From: Flavobacterium sp.
GTDB lineage: Bacteria; Bacteroidota; Bacteroidia; Flavobacteriales; Flavobacteriaceae
Assembly (NCBI GenBank): GCA_030682755.1
Contig: JAUXNR010000619.1
Span: 1 to 21,181 of the forward strand
DNA: 21,181 bases
Direction of reading: 5' to 3'
Shown here: one piece after another, positions 7,356 through 16,000 of the stretch
Layout of the letters: every line of letters starts with the position of its first letter
Numbering within the stretch: position 1 is the stretch's first letter
The notes under the pieces: model-generated
Databases searched by the model: none
What the model was told of the DNA's origin: nothing
Seen by the model: only the letters and a program-made list of their open reading frames with translations
Position numbers and translations under genes: made by a program

Positions 7356-10300
7356 TCAAAAAACAACTTTCTGTGTAACTTCCTGCCCATCAATGCTTGT
7401 CATCTTTACCAACAACACTTGTTCTGCAAAAGGCAAAGAATTCCATGAAATTTCCAAAGCATTGACCGCCGTTTTTACAACCAACAAACGACCCCGCAAA
7501 TCATAAACAGCTACAGAAGCCAACAACGACTCAGAACTTTTTACCACCAACCCCTCACCTGACTTGTAAGCAAACAACTTATTTGAACCAAAAGAAACAG
7601 TATCAACCCCCAAGGTCTCATTCGTAAATCGCAATTGAAAACGTTGGTTGTGCGTACCATTTGCCGTTGTAAACGTATAAGCACTTTGTTTTAAATCATG
7701 AACCGTTTGCAGCAACAAATCTTCCAAATAAATGTTCTGTGTTTCAAACAATCCATCAAAATTTTCCAAACTGATTGTATATGAACCCGCTGTTGCAGCT
7801 CGATATCCCACAGGAATTAAATCGGTCTCCACAAACGGTAAAGCCTTACCTTGAATGGTTAAATTTTGGTTGACAGCAATTGTATAAAGATTCAAGGAAT
7901 TCCCGGCTTCAACTGACTTTCCGTCAAATCCTCTATCAATACCATTCGTTGCATTTTGAATATATCCCACCAAGGCTTGTTTATAAGCTCCCGCCGGATT
8001 GGAAATTCCCAACCAAATGCGGTTCCTTTCCCAAGTTGAACTGGCATCTTCAACTACCGGAACACCCATGGTTCTGAAAAATTGTGTATTAAAACCGGAA
8101 ACACGCATCGAATTCCTAAATGTAGCTATACCATTTGTTGCTCCTTCAATAAAAAAGGATTGACCTGCAGCAATATACCGTGAAGGGGTTGTCATATTTA
8201 AACCCGGTGCCGTAGCAGCCGTTCCGGTATAATTATAAACCGCATAATCGTTCGGATTATATTGTCCTCCGGCATACACTGAATTATGTGTCCATAGGTA
8301 TATAGTGGCATCCACAACCAACTCATTAGCCGCATCTTCCCAAAAGGCATGAATATCTATCGCACTGGGATACGGATTCCCAATTAAATTCCAATTGCTT
8401 GTGCCCACTGAGTTAATAGAAACCGAATACGGACCATTATTAGGTACTCCCGTAAACTCACCGTTAAAAATAGTAGCAGTCGGAAAAGGAAAATAATTTT
8501 CGGGAGCTCGTATAATATAACCCTCTCCGGCAATCATGGTATGTGTCTGTCCAACATCCGGGAACGAAAAAACACTTGACCAGTTATCCGTAACATTGTT
8601 ATAACGAAAATAACGATCCAATTTGGTCAAAGGCGAAAACGCTCGTATCTCTTGTGATGCCACCGGACTTGACCAATAAGTATAATCATTCTTATACATT
8701 GGCTGTGCATCCCGACGATAAACTATAGCTCCGGTATTTTCAGCAGATGAATCTTGAACCAAACTCGCATTATTCTCAAAAATCAAACTGGCTCCCGGCT
8801 GCACAACAACTGTGTTGGCTACCCAAAAAGTAACACCTGACTGAACTGTTACAACTCCCGATACCACTTCCAAGGAACACGCTTCTAAAGAAGAAGAAAC
8901 TGTTGTATTACCCGTAAAAACAGCTTTCGTTCCACTATCCGGCTCAAAATTATCCCACCCCAAACCATTGTTTGTAGTTTTTGGAAATGAAACCAAAATA
9001 GGATCACTGGCTTTCTCACAAAAACCATTACTTAAAACGGCTCTAAAATAGGTGTCATCTGTTAAAACTCCTATCTCAGCTACAGTTAGCGTAGTGGTGG
9101 TATTTGAAATTACTTGCAAATCATTCGTAAAAGCAGCATTGGAAGCAGACTCCCAGCGAATCACCGGATTCGTAGCCCCTGTCAATACAATATCATTTAA
9201 GGCTCCGGAACACGTCGTTTGATCTCCCGAAAGGGTTCCTGCCACAAAATCATCAACTGTTATCTCCACAGATGCACTACTATCACACAAAGCCAAAGTG
9301 GTTGACGTAGCCGTATAGGTAGTGGTAGTGGTTGGCAAAGCATAAACCACAGCCTCTGGCCCTCCAACATAAGGTAATGTCATGGCTTCATTCAAAAACA
9401 AACCTTCTTGCGGACTCCAAACCGAAGTAATCGGGGCATTACCCGTAATTAAAACATTGTCAATAGCCCAATAATAGCCCCACGAAACTTCATACGAAAA
9501 CTGAAGCATTAAATTACCCTGACCCAAATGAGCCGCAGTAAAATTTATCACTTCATTCTTAAAGTTATTATAACTTCCCTGTGTGTTATTGGGACCATAA
9601 GAAACCAAATCCGTAAAAGGACCTGCCGCTCCATTTGTTGAAATTTGAACACGAACTGCTCCGTTATTCCAACCCCTGTAAAAATGATAAAAACTCAAAA
9701 CCGCATTGGTATAACCTACCAAACTGAAAACCGGCGATCGCAAATAGGTTAAAGTATTTGTCCCACTACCCTGACTATCAGAATTGGACACAATAAACTG
9801 TGAGCCATCTGTATTAGCCATTATACCATAAGGCGTTGTGTACGGACTGTTACGTAAAGTCCAATCCGGAGCAGCTGTTGAACCACCCGAAGACGTGTTA
9901 ATCTTAGTCCAACCATTTGTAAGTGTGGCATCATTAAAATCATAACTCATCACCACATTACCCCCAAATGTACCTCCGGTTTTGGTTAAAGTAACCGGAC
10001 TTCCGTTCAAACATACCGAAGTATCCGATGCGGTAATAACAACCGGTGAAGGTATTGGATTTACCTGAACCGTTAAACTCACACTTCTCGTACTAAAAGG
10101 TGGCGACAATACATTTCCGGTCAAAACGTAAGTAGTCGTTATAGTAGGACTAAACACATAACCCGTAGTTGGATTTCCACTCACACCCAAGGCCGGTGTC
10201 CAAGTATACGAATCAAAATTTCCTAAAGTAGCCGGAGTAATATGTACAATATTAGACGATTCACCCGCACATACACCTTCATTATAAGATGTCAATGCTA

Positions 10301-12653
10301 AAGCAGGTGCCGGTTGAATCACTTGTAACGTATAATCTTCAAACGAGGACCAACTTGCCGTTGAACACGGAGTGGGAATGCCATAACCGGTATCTCTTCC
10401 TCCAATTCTAACCCGATAACTGCCCAAAGCTTGCAGAGCAGGCACCGTAAAATTTAAAGACAAAACTCCCGGAGTGGGCAAAGGCGATACACCGGATGCC
10501 ACAAGTTCTCCCGGATCTTCAAAAACATTATTGTTATTCCAATCAACCCAAACTCGGGCATTGTAACTATAACCGGCGGTACTGAATGTAACCGTTAATG
10601 GCACAACCTCGCCCGGAGAGGCATTTGTACTCAAAGCCGAATAGTTACCATAATTACCGGCTTCAGCCCCCGTAATATTATCAATAGTGCCCAGCTGAAC
10701 TCTTGTAATCCCTTGACCGTCAACAGAGATTGGAGCCGGAACACAATAAGTAGCTACAGCAGGTGTTAAAGTTGTAAAAGGCAAAACAGCAGACCACTCA
10801 CCCAGTTCATTTGCTCCACATGAACTTCTAACCCATATATAATAATTGGTACCTTGTGTCAATCCCGAAAGATTCAACACAGAACCCCCGGCAGACACAA
10901 ATCCTGTTGGTAAAGTGCCGTTAACAGGAGCCGTTGACGAAGTAGATAAATAATAAGCATATCCGTTAGACGGAACTGGCGTTGGCGGTGTCCAGTAAAC
11001 AATAGCAGAGGAAAAACTGATATTGGCCGCTGTTAAACCTGTAGGACGTAAACATGATGAAAAATCAACCTGAATATCATCCAACAATAAATTTTCTTGT
11101 GATGCATCAGAATAACAATTAAAACCAAAATAATAATTGCCACTCGTCGTAGGAGTAAAATGCACCACATTAGTCAAAGGTGATGTTTTCACACTCGGAT
11201 GCGTATCTAAAGTCACCATAGAACCCGCTGCATTCACCAACCCAAAACCGGACCTCAAACGTTCATTCAAAGCCGGATTTGTTGCCCCATACCGATAGGA
11301 CAACCGATAAGTAGTGCCGGCTGTTAAGGACACTTGTTGCGTATAATACCACGAATTGGCCGCATTCACCGTATTAAAAGTATACCGCAAATGTTTCGGA
11401 CCAAAACCAATGCTCGTTAAAGTACTTACCGCCCAACTGTTACCGGATAGCGTTTGTAAGGAAGAACATCCCGGAATTCCACCCGCAACGGATACTTCAA
11501 AATCTTGTACATACGGAACCGTGCGAATACCACAAGTGGTTTGAAAAACACTACTGTTCACCCAAACACTGTTAAATCCAACACCACATAAGGACCGCAC
11601 TCTAAAAACCAAATTGATTCCTTCCGGCAATCCCGTAAGAGGTATAGAAAAAGGACCTGCAGCAACCGTTCCGGAAGCCACCACATCAGAAGTTCCGCTT
11701 ACCAAAACCTCATACTCATACCCATTTCCGGGTACAGATGCGGCTCCCGTCCAACCAACAGTGGCAGAACCAACCCCAATTCCGGAAACCGTAGGGGCAG
11801 TGGGAGGAAAACAAGGAGGAATCCAACGGAATCTAGTTAATTGTGTGAAATAAGAATTAGCATGGAAAACAAAATAGGATGTATTTATAGTTCCAGCAAA
11901 AGTTGGAGGAATGGAATATACAGTTGAACTTACAAAATTCGTTCTGTTGTTAAAATCAGTGCTACCTCTTAAACCTATTTGAGCTCGATAAATTGATGTT
12001 CCTGAAACAACAGTTGGCAAAAATGTAGTTGTATCATGCCAAATCTCGATAACATTTGAGCTTTCATACAAACGAATTTGAAAATTGAACAATCCTGTTA
12101 AGGCACTCGTTGTAGTATTTTTTCTTGCTGCATTTTCCCATTGTACGATAAAGACTCTGCTTCCAACAGCTCCTTGTGTTTCATAACGAATACTAGTAGG
12201 TTCAGAATAGATTGGAGTCGTTCCAAAACCAGCCCCTACTAAATCTTGACCCATTGCAGAAATAGCTCCTACATATTGTGTAGGAGTTGCAGTTGAGATT
12301 GGTGTAACATTGCCAGGTACGACATCTAATGTTCCTCCAAAAGCTATAAATCCATTATAACTGATTTTAACCTGACTGTACACAACACCATTATAAACAA
12401 AATCAAAAATTGGAACCACAGGCGTCACCGCAGGTTGGTTATCCCAATTTGAAGCCGTAGTCAAAGCCGTTCCAACAATAGGAATATAAGTGCCGGTGGC
12501 ATCCATTTCATAAGCCGTATCATACACATACGTAGCAACTTGTGCTTGAGTGCTTAGGCCGTATAGAAAACAAAGAGCAAAAAGAGCCCTCCAAACTGAT
12601 TGATAAGAATTAAACCCACCAACACCAGCCTTACAAAGTAAAGTTGTAACCAT
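7356..12653 (-). CDS. T9SS type C cargo, multidomain surface protein (1765 aa)
   Basis: Complete gene; an ATG at 12653 preceded by an SD-like AGAAGGA supports the start. Residues 1-38 are a signal peptide ending STQAQ. Approximate modules: shared N-terminal beta module 39-277; FN3-like 280-373; jelly-roll (cleaved-adhesin/MAM-like, ending LLLDDIQV) 377-532; FN3-like 533-629; GEVED-type domain 635-777 with a DWNNNNVFED loop typical of calcium binding and a variant SSFEDYTLQV end; PKD-like 780-865; second jelly-roll 868-1071 (ending AIDNVLITGN); Ig-like modules to about 1226; then about 540 residues forming the T9SS type C region, with WSSPV, FTGVPNNG, GNPYPSA, GFDGKS, QGKALPF and the tail VYDLRGRLL...VLLVKM...QKVVF. 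Inferred to be exported by T9SS and held on or released from the cell surface. No catalytic residues are recognised. The 1962-aa neighbour is a close paralogue over the second half and C-terminus. Confidence 0.95.
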   Translation of the reverse strand: MVTTLLCKAGVGGFNSYQSVWRALFALCFLYGLSTQAQVATYVYDTAYEMDATGTYIPIVGTALTTASNWDNQPAVTPVVPIFDFVYNGVVYSQVKISYNGFIAFGGTLDVVPGNVTPISTATPTQYVGAISAMGQDLVGAGFGTTPIYSEPTSIRYETQGAVGSRVFIVQWENAARKNTTTSALTGLFNFQIRLYESSNVIEIWHDTTTFLPTVVSGTSIYRAQIGLRGSTDFNNRTNFVSSTVYSIPPTFAGTINTSYFVFHANSYFTQLTRFRWIPPCFPPTAPTVSGIGVGSATVGWTGAASVPGNGYEYEVLVSGTSDVVASGTVAAGPFSIPLTGLPEGINLVFRVRSLCGVGFNSVWVNSSVFQTTCGIRTVPYVQDFEVSVAGGIPGCSSLQTLSGNSWAVSTLTSIGFGPKHLRYTFNTVNAANSWYYTQQVSLTAGTTYRLSYRYGATNPALNERLRSGFGLVNAAGSMVTLDTHPSVKTSPLTNVVHFTPTTSGNYYFGFNCYSDASQENLLLDDIQVDFSSCLRPTGLTAANISFSSAIVYWTPPTPVPSNGYAYYLSTSSTAPVNGTLPTGFVSAGGSVLNLSGLTQGTNYYIWVRSSCGANELGEWSAVLPFTTLTPAVATYCVPAPISVDGQGITRVQLGTIDNITGAEAGNYGNYSALSTNASPGEVVPLTVTFSTAGYSYNARVWVDWNNNNVFEDPGELVASGVSPLPTPGVLSLNFTVPALQALGSYRVRIGGRDTGYGIPTPCSTASWSSFEDYTLQVIQPAPALALTSYNEGVCAGESSNIVHITPATLGNFDSYTWTPALGVSGNPTTGYVFSPTITTTYVLTGNVLSPPFSTRSVSLTVQVNPIPSPVVITASDTSVCLNGSPVTLTKTGGTFGGNVVMSYDFNDATLTNGWTKINTSSGGSTAAPDWTLRNSPYTTPYGIMANTDGSQFIVSNSDSQGSGTNTLTYLRSPVFSLVGYTNAVLSFYHFYRGWNNGAVRVQISTNGAAGPFTDLVSYGPNNTQGSYNNFKNEVINFTAAHLGQGNLMLQFSYEVSWGYYWAIDNVLITGNAPITSVWSPQEGLFLNEAMTLPYVGGPEAVVYALPTTTTTYTATSTTLALCDSSASVEITVDDFVAGTLSGDQTTCSGALNDIVLTGATNPVIRWESASNAAFTNDLQVISNTTTTLTVAEIGVLTDDTYFRAVLSNGFCEKASDPILVSFPKTTNNGLGWDNFEPDSGTKAVFTGNTTVSSSLEACSLEVVSGVVTVQSGVTFWVANTVVVQPGASLIFENNASLVQDSSAENTGAIVYRRDAQPMYKNDYTYWSSPVASQEIRAFSPLTKLDRYFRYNNVTDNWSSVFSFPDVGQTHTMIAGEGYIIRAPENYFPFPTATIFNGEFTGVPNNGPYSVSINSVGTSNWNLIGNPYPSAIDIHAFWEDAANELVVDATIYLWTHNSVYAGGQYNPNDYAVYNYTGTAATAPGLNMTTPSRYIAAGQSFFIEGATNGIATFRNSMRVSGFNTQFFRTMGVPVVEDASSTWERNRIWLGISNPAGAYKQALVGYIQNATNGIDRGFDGKSVEAGNSLNLYTIAVNQNLTIQGKALPFVETDLIPVGYRAATAGSYTISLENFDGLFETQNIYLEDLLLQTVHDLKQSAYTFTTANGTHNQRFQLRFTNETLGVDTVSFGSNKLFAYKSGEGLVVKSSESLLASVAVYDLRGRLLVVKTAVNALEISWNSLPFAEQVLLVKMTSIDGQEVTQKVVF

Positions 12654-12838
12654 ACAATATGTCCTTCTGTTTTTAGAAATTTAGTTTTTATGCACACTAA
12701 GCGTGATGTGGGGCATCATGTAACACAGTGGCAATCCTCTATTCAACCGGGTTTGGGAAACGGTTGTCCTTTAAAAGTAGCGAAAAAAACGGCGGATAGA
12801 CTTGATAATAGTGTTTTGCTAACTGCTCTCTTTTTCAA
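12654..12838 (-). promoter_or_regulatory. Long 5' leader of the 1765-aa gene, possibly structured
   Basis: From the predicted promoter, transcription should begin near 12838, giving a leader of about 185 nt. It is less AT-rich than the surrounding spacer and contains two candidate hairpins: CAACCG/CGGTTG (744-749 with 761-766 after 12,000; 11-nt loop) and TGATG/CATCA (12704-12708 with 12714-12718), the latter inside an outer CACT/AGTG pairing (12695-12698 with 12727-12730). I cannot match it to a known riboswitch class. It could be a cis-regulatory RNA or an ordinary leader. Confidence 0.35.
12662..12668 (-). promoter_or_regulatory. SD-like ribosome binding site of the 1765-aa gene
   Basis: On the minus strand AGAAGGA ends 8 nt before the ATG at 12653. 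This is a good Shine-Dalgarno match at normal spacing and fixes the start. It is notable because the 1962-aa gene, the 112-aa gene and the leftmost gene have none, as is usual in Bacteroidota. Confidence 0.55.
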
Positions 12839-12844
12839 GGGAAA

Positions 12845-12895
12845 CAAATATATTCATTTATCTGAATAATTAACAAACTTTTTGCACTTTTTTTT
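12845..12895 (-). promoter_or_regulatory. Bacteroidota-type promoter with upstream A tract
   Basis: On the minus strand a -33 TTTG (12877-12874) is followed by 21 bases and then TATATTTG (12852-12845), an exact fit to TAnnTTTG. This is the pattern known for the primary sigma factor of Flavobacterium and Bacteroides. An eight-A run (12895-12888) lies just upstream of the -33 box, where an UP-like element would sit. It is positioned to drive the 1765-aa gene and implies that this gene is transcribed independently of the 1962-aa gene. Confidence 0.7.
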
Positions 12896-13070
12896 AACAA
12901 TAAAATAACACTTAACAACCATATCTAACAAAAGCTAAATTTTAATGTTAATTTATCACACCTATTTGTAAGAAAATAAGCCGTAAAAAATAAAACCCCT
13001 AACCCTTTAAACCCTTAAACTTTTAAACTTTTAAACTTTTAAACTTTTAAACTTTTAAACGATCAAACCC
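12896..13070. other. Spacer after the 1962-aa gene
   Basis: This AT-rich stretch follows the TAG stop of the 1962-aa gene. Apart from the TTTTAAAC tandem array listed separately and its degenerate flank (CCCTTAAAC, CCTTTAAAC), I see no gene. There is also no hairpin with a T run that would serve as a rho-independent terminator for the minus-strand transcript. Confidence 0.5.
13021..13060. repeat. Short tandem repeat, five copies of TTTTAAAC
   Basis: Five uninterrupted 8-bp units TTTTAAAC run from 13021 to 13060. They are preceded by degenerate units (CCTTTAAAC and CCCTTAAAC, about 13003-13020) and followed by GATCAAAC. The array starts 10 bp beyond the TAG stop of the 1962-aa gene. It is a microsatellite-like tract that could vary in copy number by slippage. 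It is outside coding sequence and far from the promoter of the next gene, so a phase-variation role is not evident. Confidence 0.9.
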
Positions 13071-16000
13071 CTAAAAAACAACCCTCCTCAAAACAACCAC
13101 CCCATCCGAAGTAGTCACCCGAACAAGCAGCACCTGCGAAGCCAGTTCTAAAGAGTCAAAAGAAGCAGTAAGTCCGTTTAAGCCTGTTTTAGTAGCCAAC
13201 AAACGACCACGAACATCAAAGAGTTGAACAGAAGACAAAGAAGTAGCAGCACTGGAAATATGCAAAGAAGTAGCCTCTTTATAAACCCACACCGAATTTG
13301 TGAGCACAACAGCATCGCCAACACCCAACGTTTGATTGGTAAACCGAACCACAAAGCGATTGTCATGTGTGCCTGTTGGAGAAGAAAAAGTATAAGGACC
13401 GGCTTTTAAATCATGAATAAGTTGCAGTTGCAAATCCTCCAAATAAATAGCTTGATTTTCAAACAAACCATCAAAATGCGACAACCCAATTTGATACATT
13501 CCTGCTACAGAAGAAACATAACCCAAAGGAATAACATCTGAATCAGCAAAAGGAAGAGCCCTTCCTTGCGTGCCTAACCTGGTGTTTTCAGCAAAGGTAT
13601 AAATGTTCAAACCATTGGCTCCCGAAGCCGTCTTGCCGTCAAAACCGCGATCCAATCCATTGGTAGCTCCTTCCACATAACCCACCAAAGCTTGTTTAAA
13701 AGCATTGGTACTCGGATTGGTAAGATGCAGCCAAAAACGATGGCGTTCCAAAGACGTTATAGCATCAGCCGCAGTAGTCTGCTCACTGTATGAAGAAGTT
13801 CTGAAAAAAGTAGAATTATTGCCCGCCACACGCATCGTATTTCTAAATGTAGCCACACCACTTTGAAGAGCACCAATAAAAAATCCTTGTCCCGAAGCGA
13901 TATAACGATCAGGAACCGTAGAATTTGGTCCTGGAACCGGCGTACCAAATCCGGTCATGGTGGCTCCGGTAAAATTATAGGTTGCATAATCGCTTGGAGC
14001 ATACTGACCGCTGGTATAAGGTGTATTGTGTGTCCATAAATAAACTGTGGCATCCAATGTAACTTCATTCAACGGATCCAATAAAAAAGCATGAATATCC
14101 AACGCACTTGGATACGGATTCCCTAATAAATTCCAGTCACTGGTTCCGGTGGCGTCAACAGGATGAGTATATAACCCATTATTGGGAACTCCTGTAAAAA
14201 CACCTTCAAAAGGCGTTTGCGTAACATTTGTAAAATTCTCCGGACCACGAACAATATAACCCCTTGCAGGTATCATAATGTGCGATGGACTGGGGTCTGT
14301 TCCCAAAAACAATTGATGCCAATTATCAACAAGGGCATTGTAATAATAATAGCGTATTATGTTGGTCAAAGGAGAAAAAGGCCTTATGTCTTGACCTGTC
14401 ACCGGACTGGACCAATAGGTATAATCACTTTTAAACATGGGTTGAGACGTTCGTCTGTAAGTTATCACTCCCGTATTTGCAACGTCTGACTCCTGTAATA
14501 AGGAGGACAAATTTTGAAAAGTCAAACTACTGCCCAGGGAAACATTCACTTCGTTTTTAACCCAAAGGGTTATATTTGAATTCACGGTTACATTTCCGGA
14601 AACAACTTGAACACTACACGCTTCCATATTGGCAGTAAGCGTATAATTTCCAACAAAATCAAAGACAACAGTTCGAGATGCATCCGGAGGTTCCGGCAAC
14701 CAATCCGTTCCATTCCACACAGAAACCGGACGGCTAATCAAAACCGGAGTTGACCCAACAGAAGGACAAGAACCCGCCTGTAAAACAGCTCTAAAATAAC
14801 GATCACCCAAAAAACTTCCAATATCCGTAGGAAGCAATTGTGAAGCCGTAATGGCTAATGGCATAACATTTTCAGTAAACGCTAAATCATCGGCATATTC
14901 CCATCGGATAATTGTTCCGCTAAATCCTGATAAGGTAATCGCTTCAGGTTCATCGTCTCCACAAAGCGTTTGATTAACTGTAACAGTGCCAAGCTCTGGC
15001 AAAGGCAATACGGTAATTGTTGTAGAATTGCTGGTAAAACAACCATTTGCACCTAAAGCGGTACCGGTATAGACCGTTGTTACGCCGGGCTTAGCATAAA
15101 CAATCGCTGCCGGAGTTCCCAATATGTAAGGCTCAGTGCCTTCAGCATCAAAATACAAATCCGTTTCAGGAGCCCAACTTACCTCTAATGCTAAATTACC
15201 TGTAATCAACACGTTATCAATAGCCCAACAATAATCCCAATCTGCAAAATAATAAAATCGAATCTTAACATTAGAATTACCAACCAAACTATTCATGTTC
15301 AGATTTGCATTCACAAATGCAACCAAACCGCCTTGATTAGAGTTGTAACTTTGTAACACTACCCAAGTAACCCCATTATCCAAAGAATACTCAACTTGTG
15401 CTCTGTTGCCCGGAACAAACCGCAAATAATGCCAAAAACTCAAAGAGGCAGTTGTATAACCCACTAAGCTAAAGGAAGGTGATTCTAAATAAGTTCTTGT
15501 TTTATTAGTCCCCGGCGGACCTTGAGCATCAGAATTAGTTAAATAAAAACGAGAAGCATCATTACTACTGAAAGAAGGATTCCAAAATGTACTGGTATAA
15601 TTATATACACTGTTTCGTAATGTCCATGCAGCTGCGGCCACATTTCCTCCGGTTGACAAATTAGTAGTAACCCAATTATTTGTGAGACCATTAAAATTTT
15701 CACTAAAAATTATGGCAGGTGTAGCAGCTGCTAAACTCGCATTTAACATAAGGGTTTCACTCTCACAAATGGTTGGATTTGCAGGCACAATAGAAATGGC
15801 AGGAGGCTCAGAGCGAACAGTTACGTTATAACTGACAACAGTTGTACAAAAACTTCCTGATGTTTGCGTTAAAGTTAATTCATATACCGTTGATACATCC
15901 GGTGTAAAAGTAAATCCGGCATCAATGGTACCGCTCACTCCTAACGCCGGCGACCAAGAAAAGGAATCGTAATTGTTAAATCCGGTAACGGTAACTAAAC

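Noticed and set aside
12995..13020. Telomere-like CCCTAA/CCCTTAAAC sequence
   Set aside because: The units are degenerate and lie inside a bacterial gene array. It is better explained as the decayed end of the TTTTAAAC tandem repeat.
13178..13948. Two minus-strand open frames (13178-13366 and 13757-13948) in another frame of the 1962-aa gene
   Set aside because: They are out-of-frame shadows inside the conserved type C sorting region, with no independent start signals.
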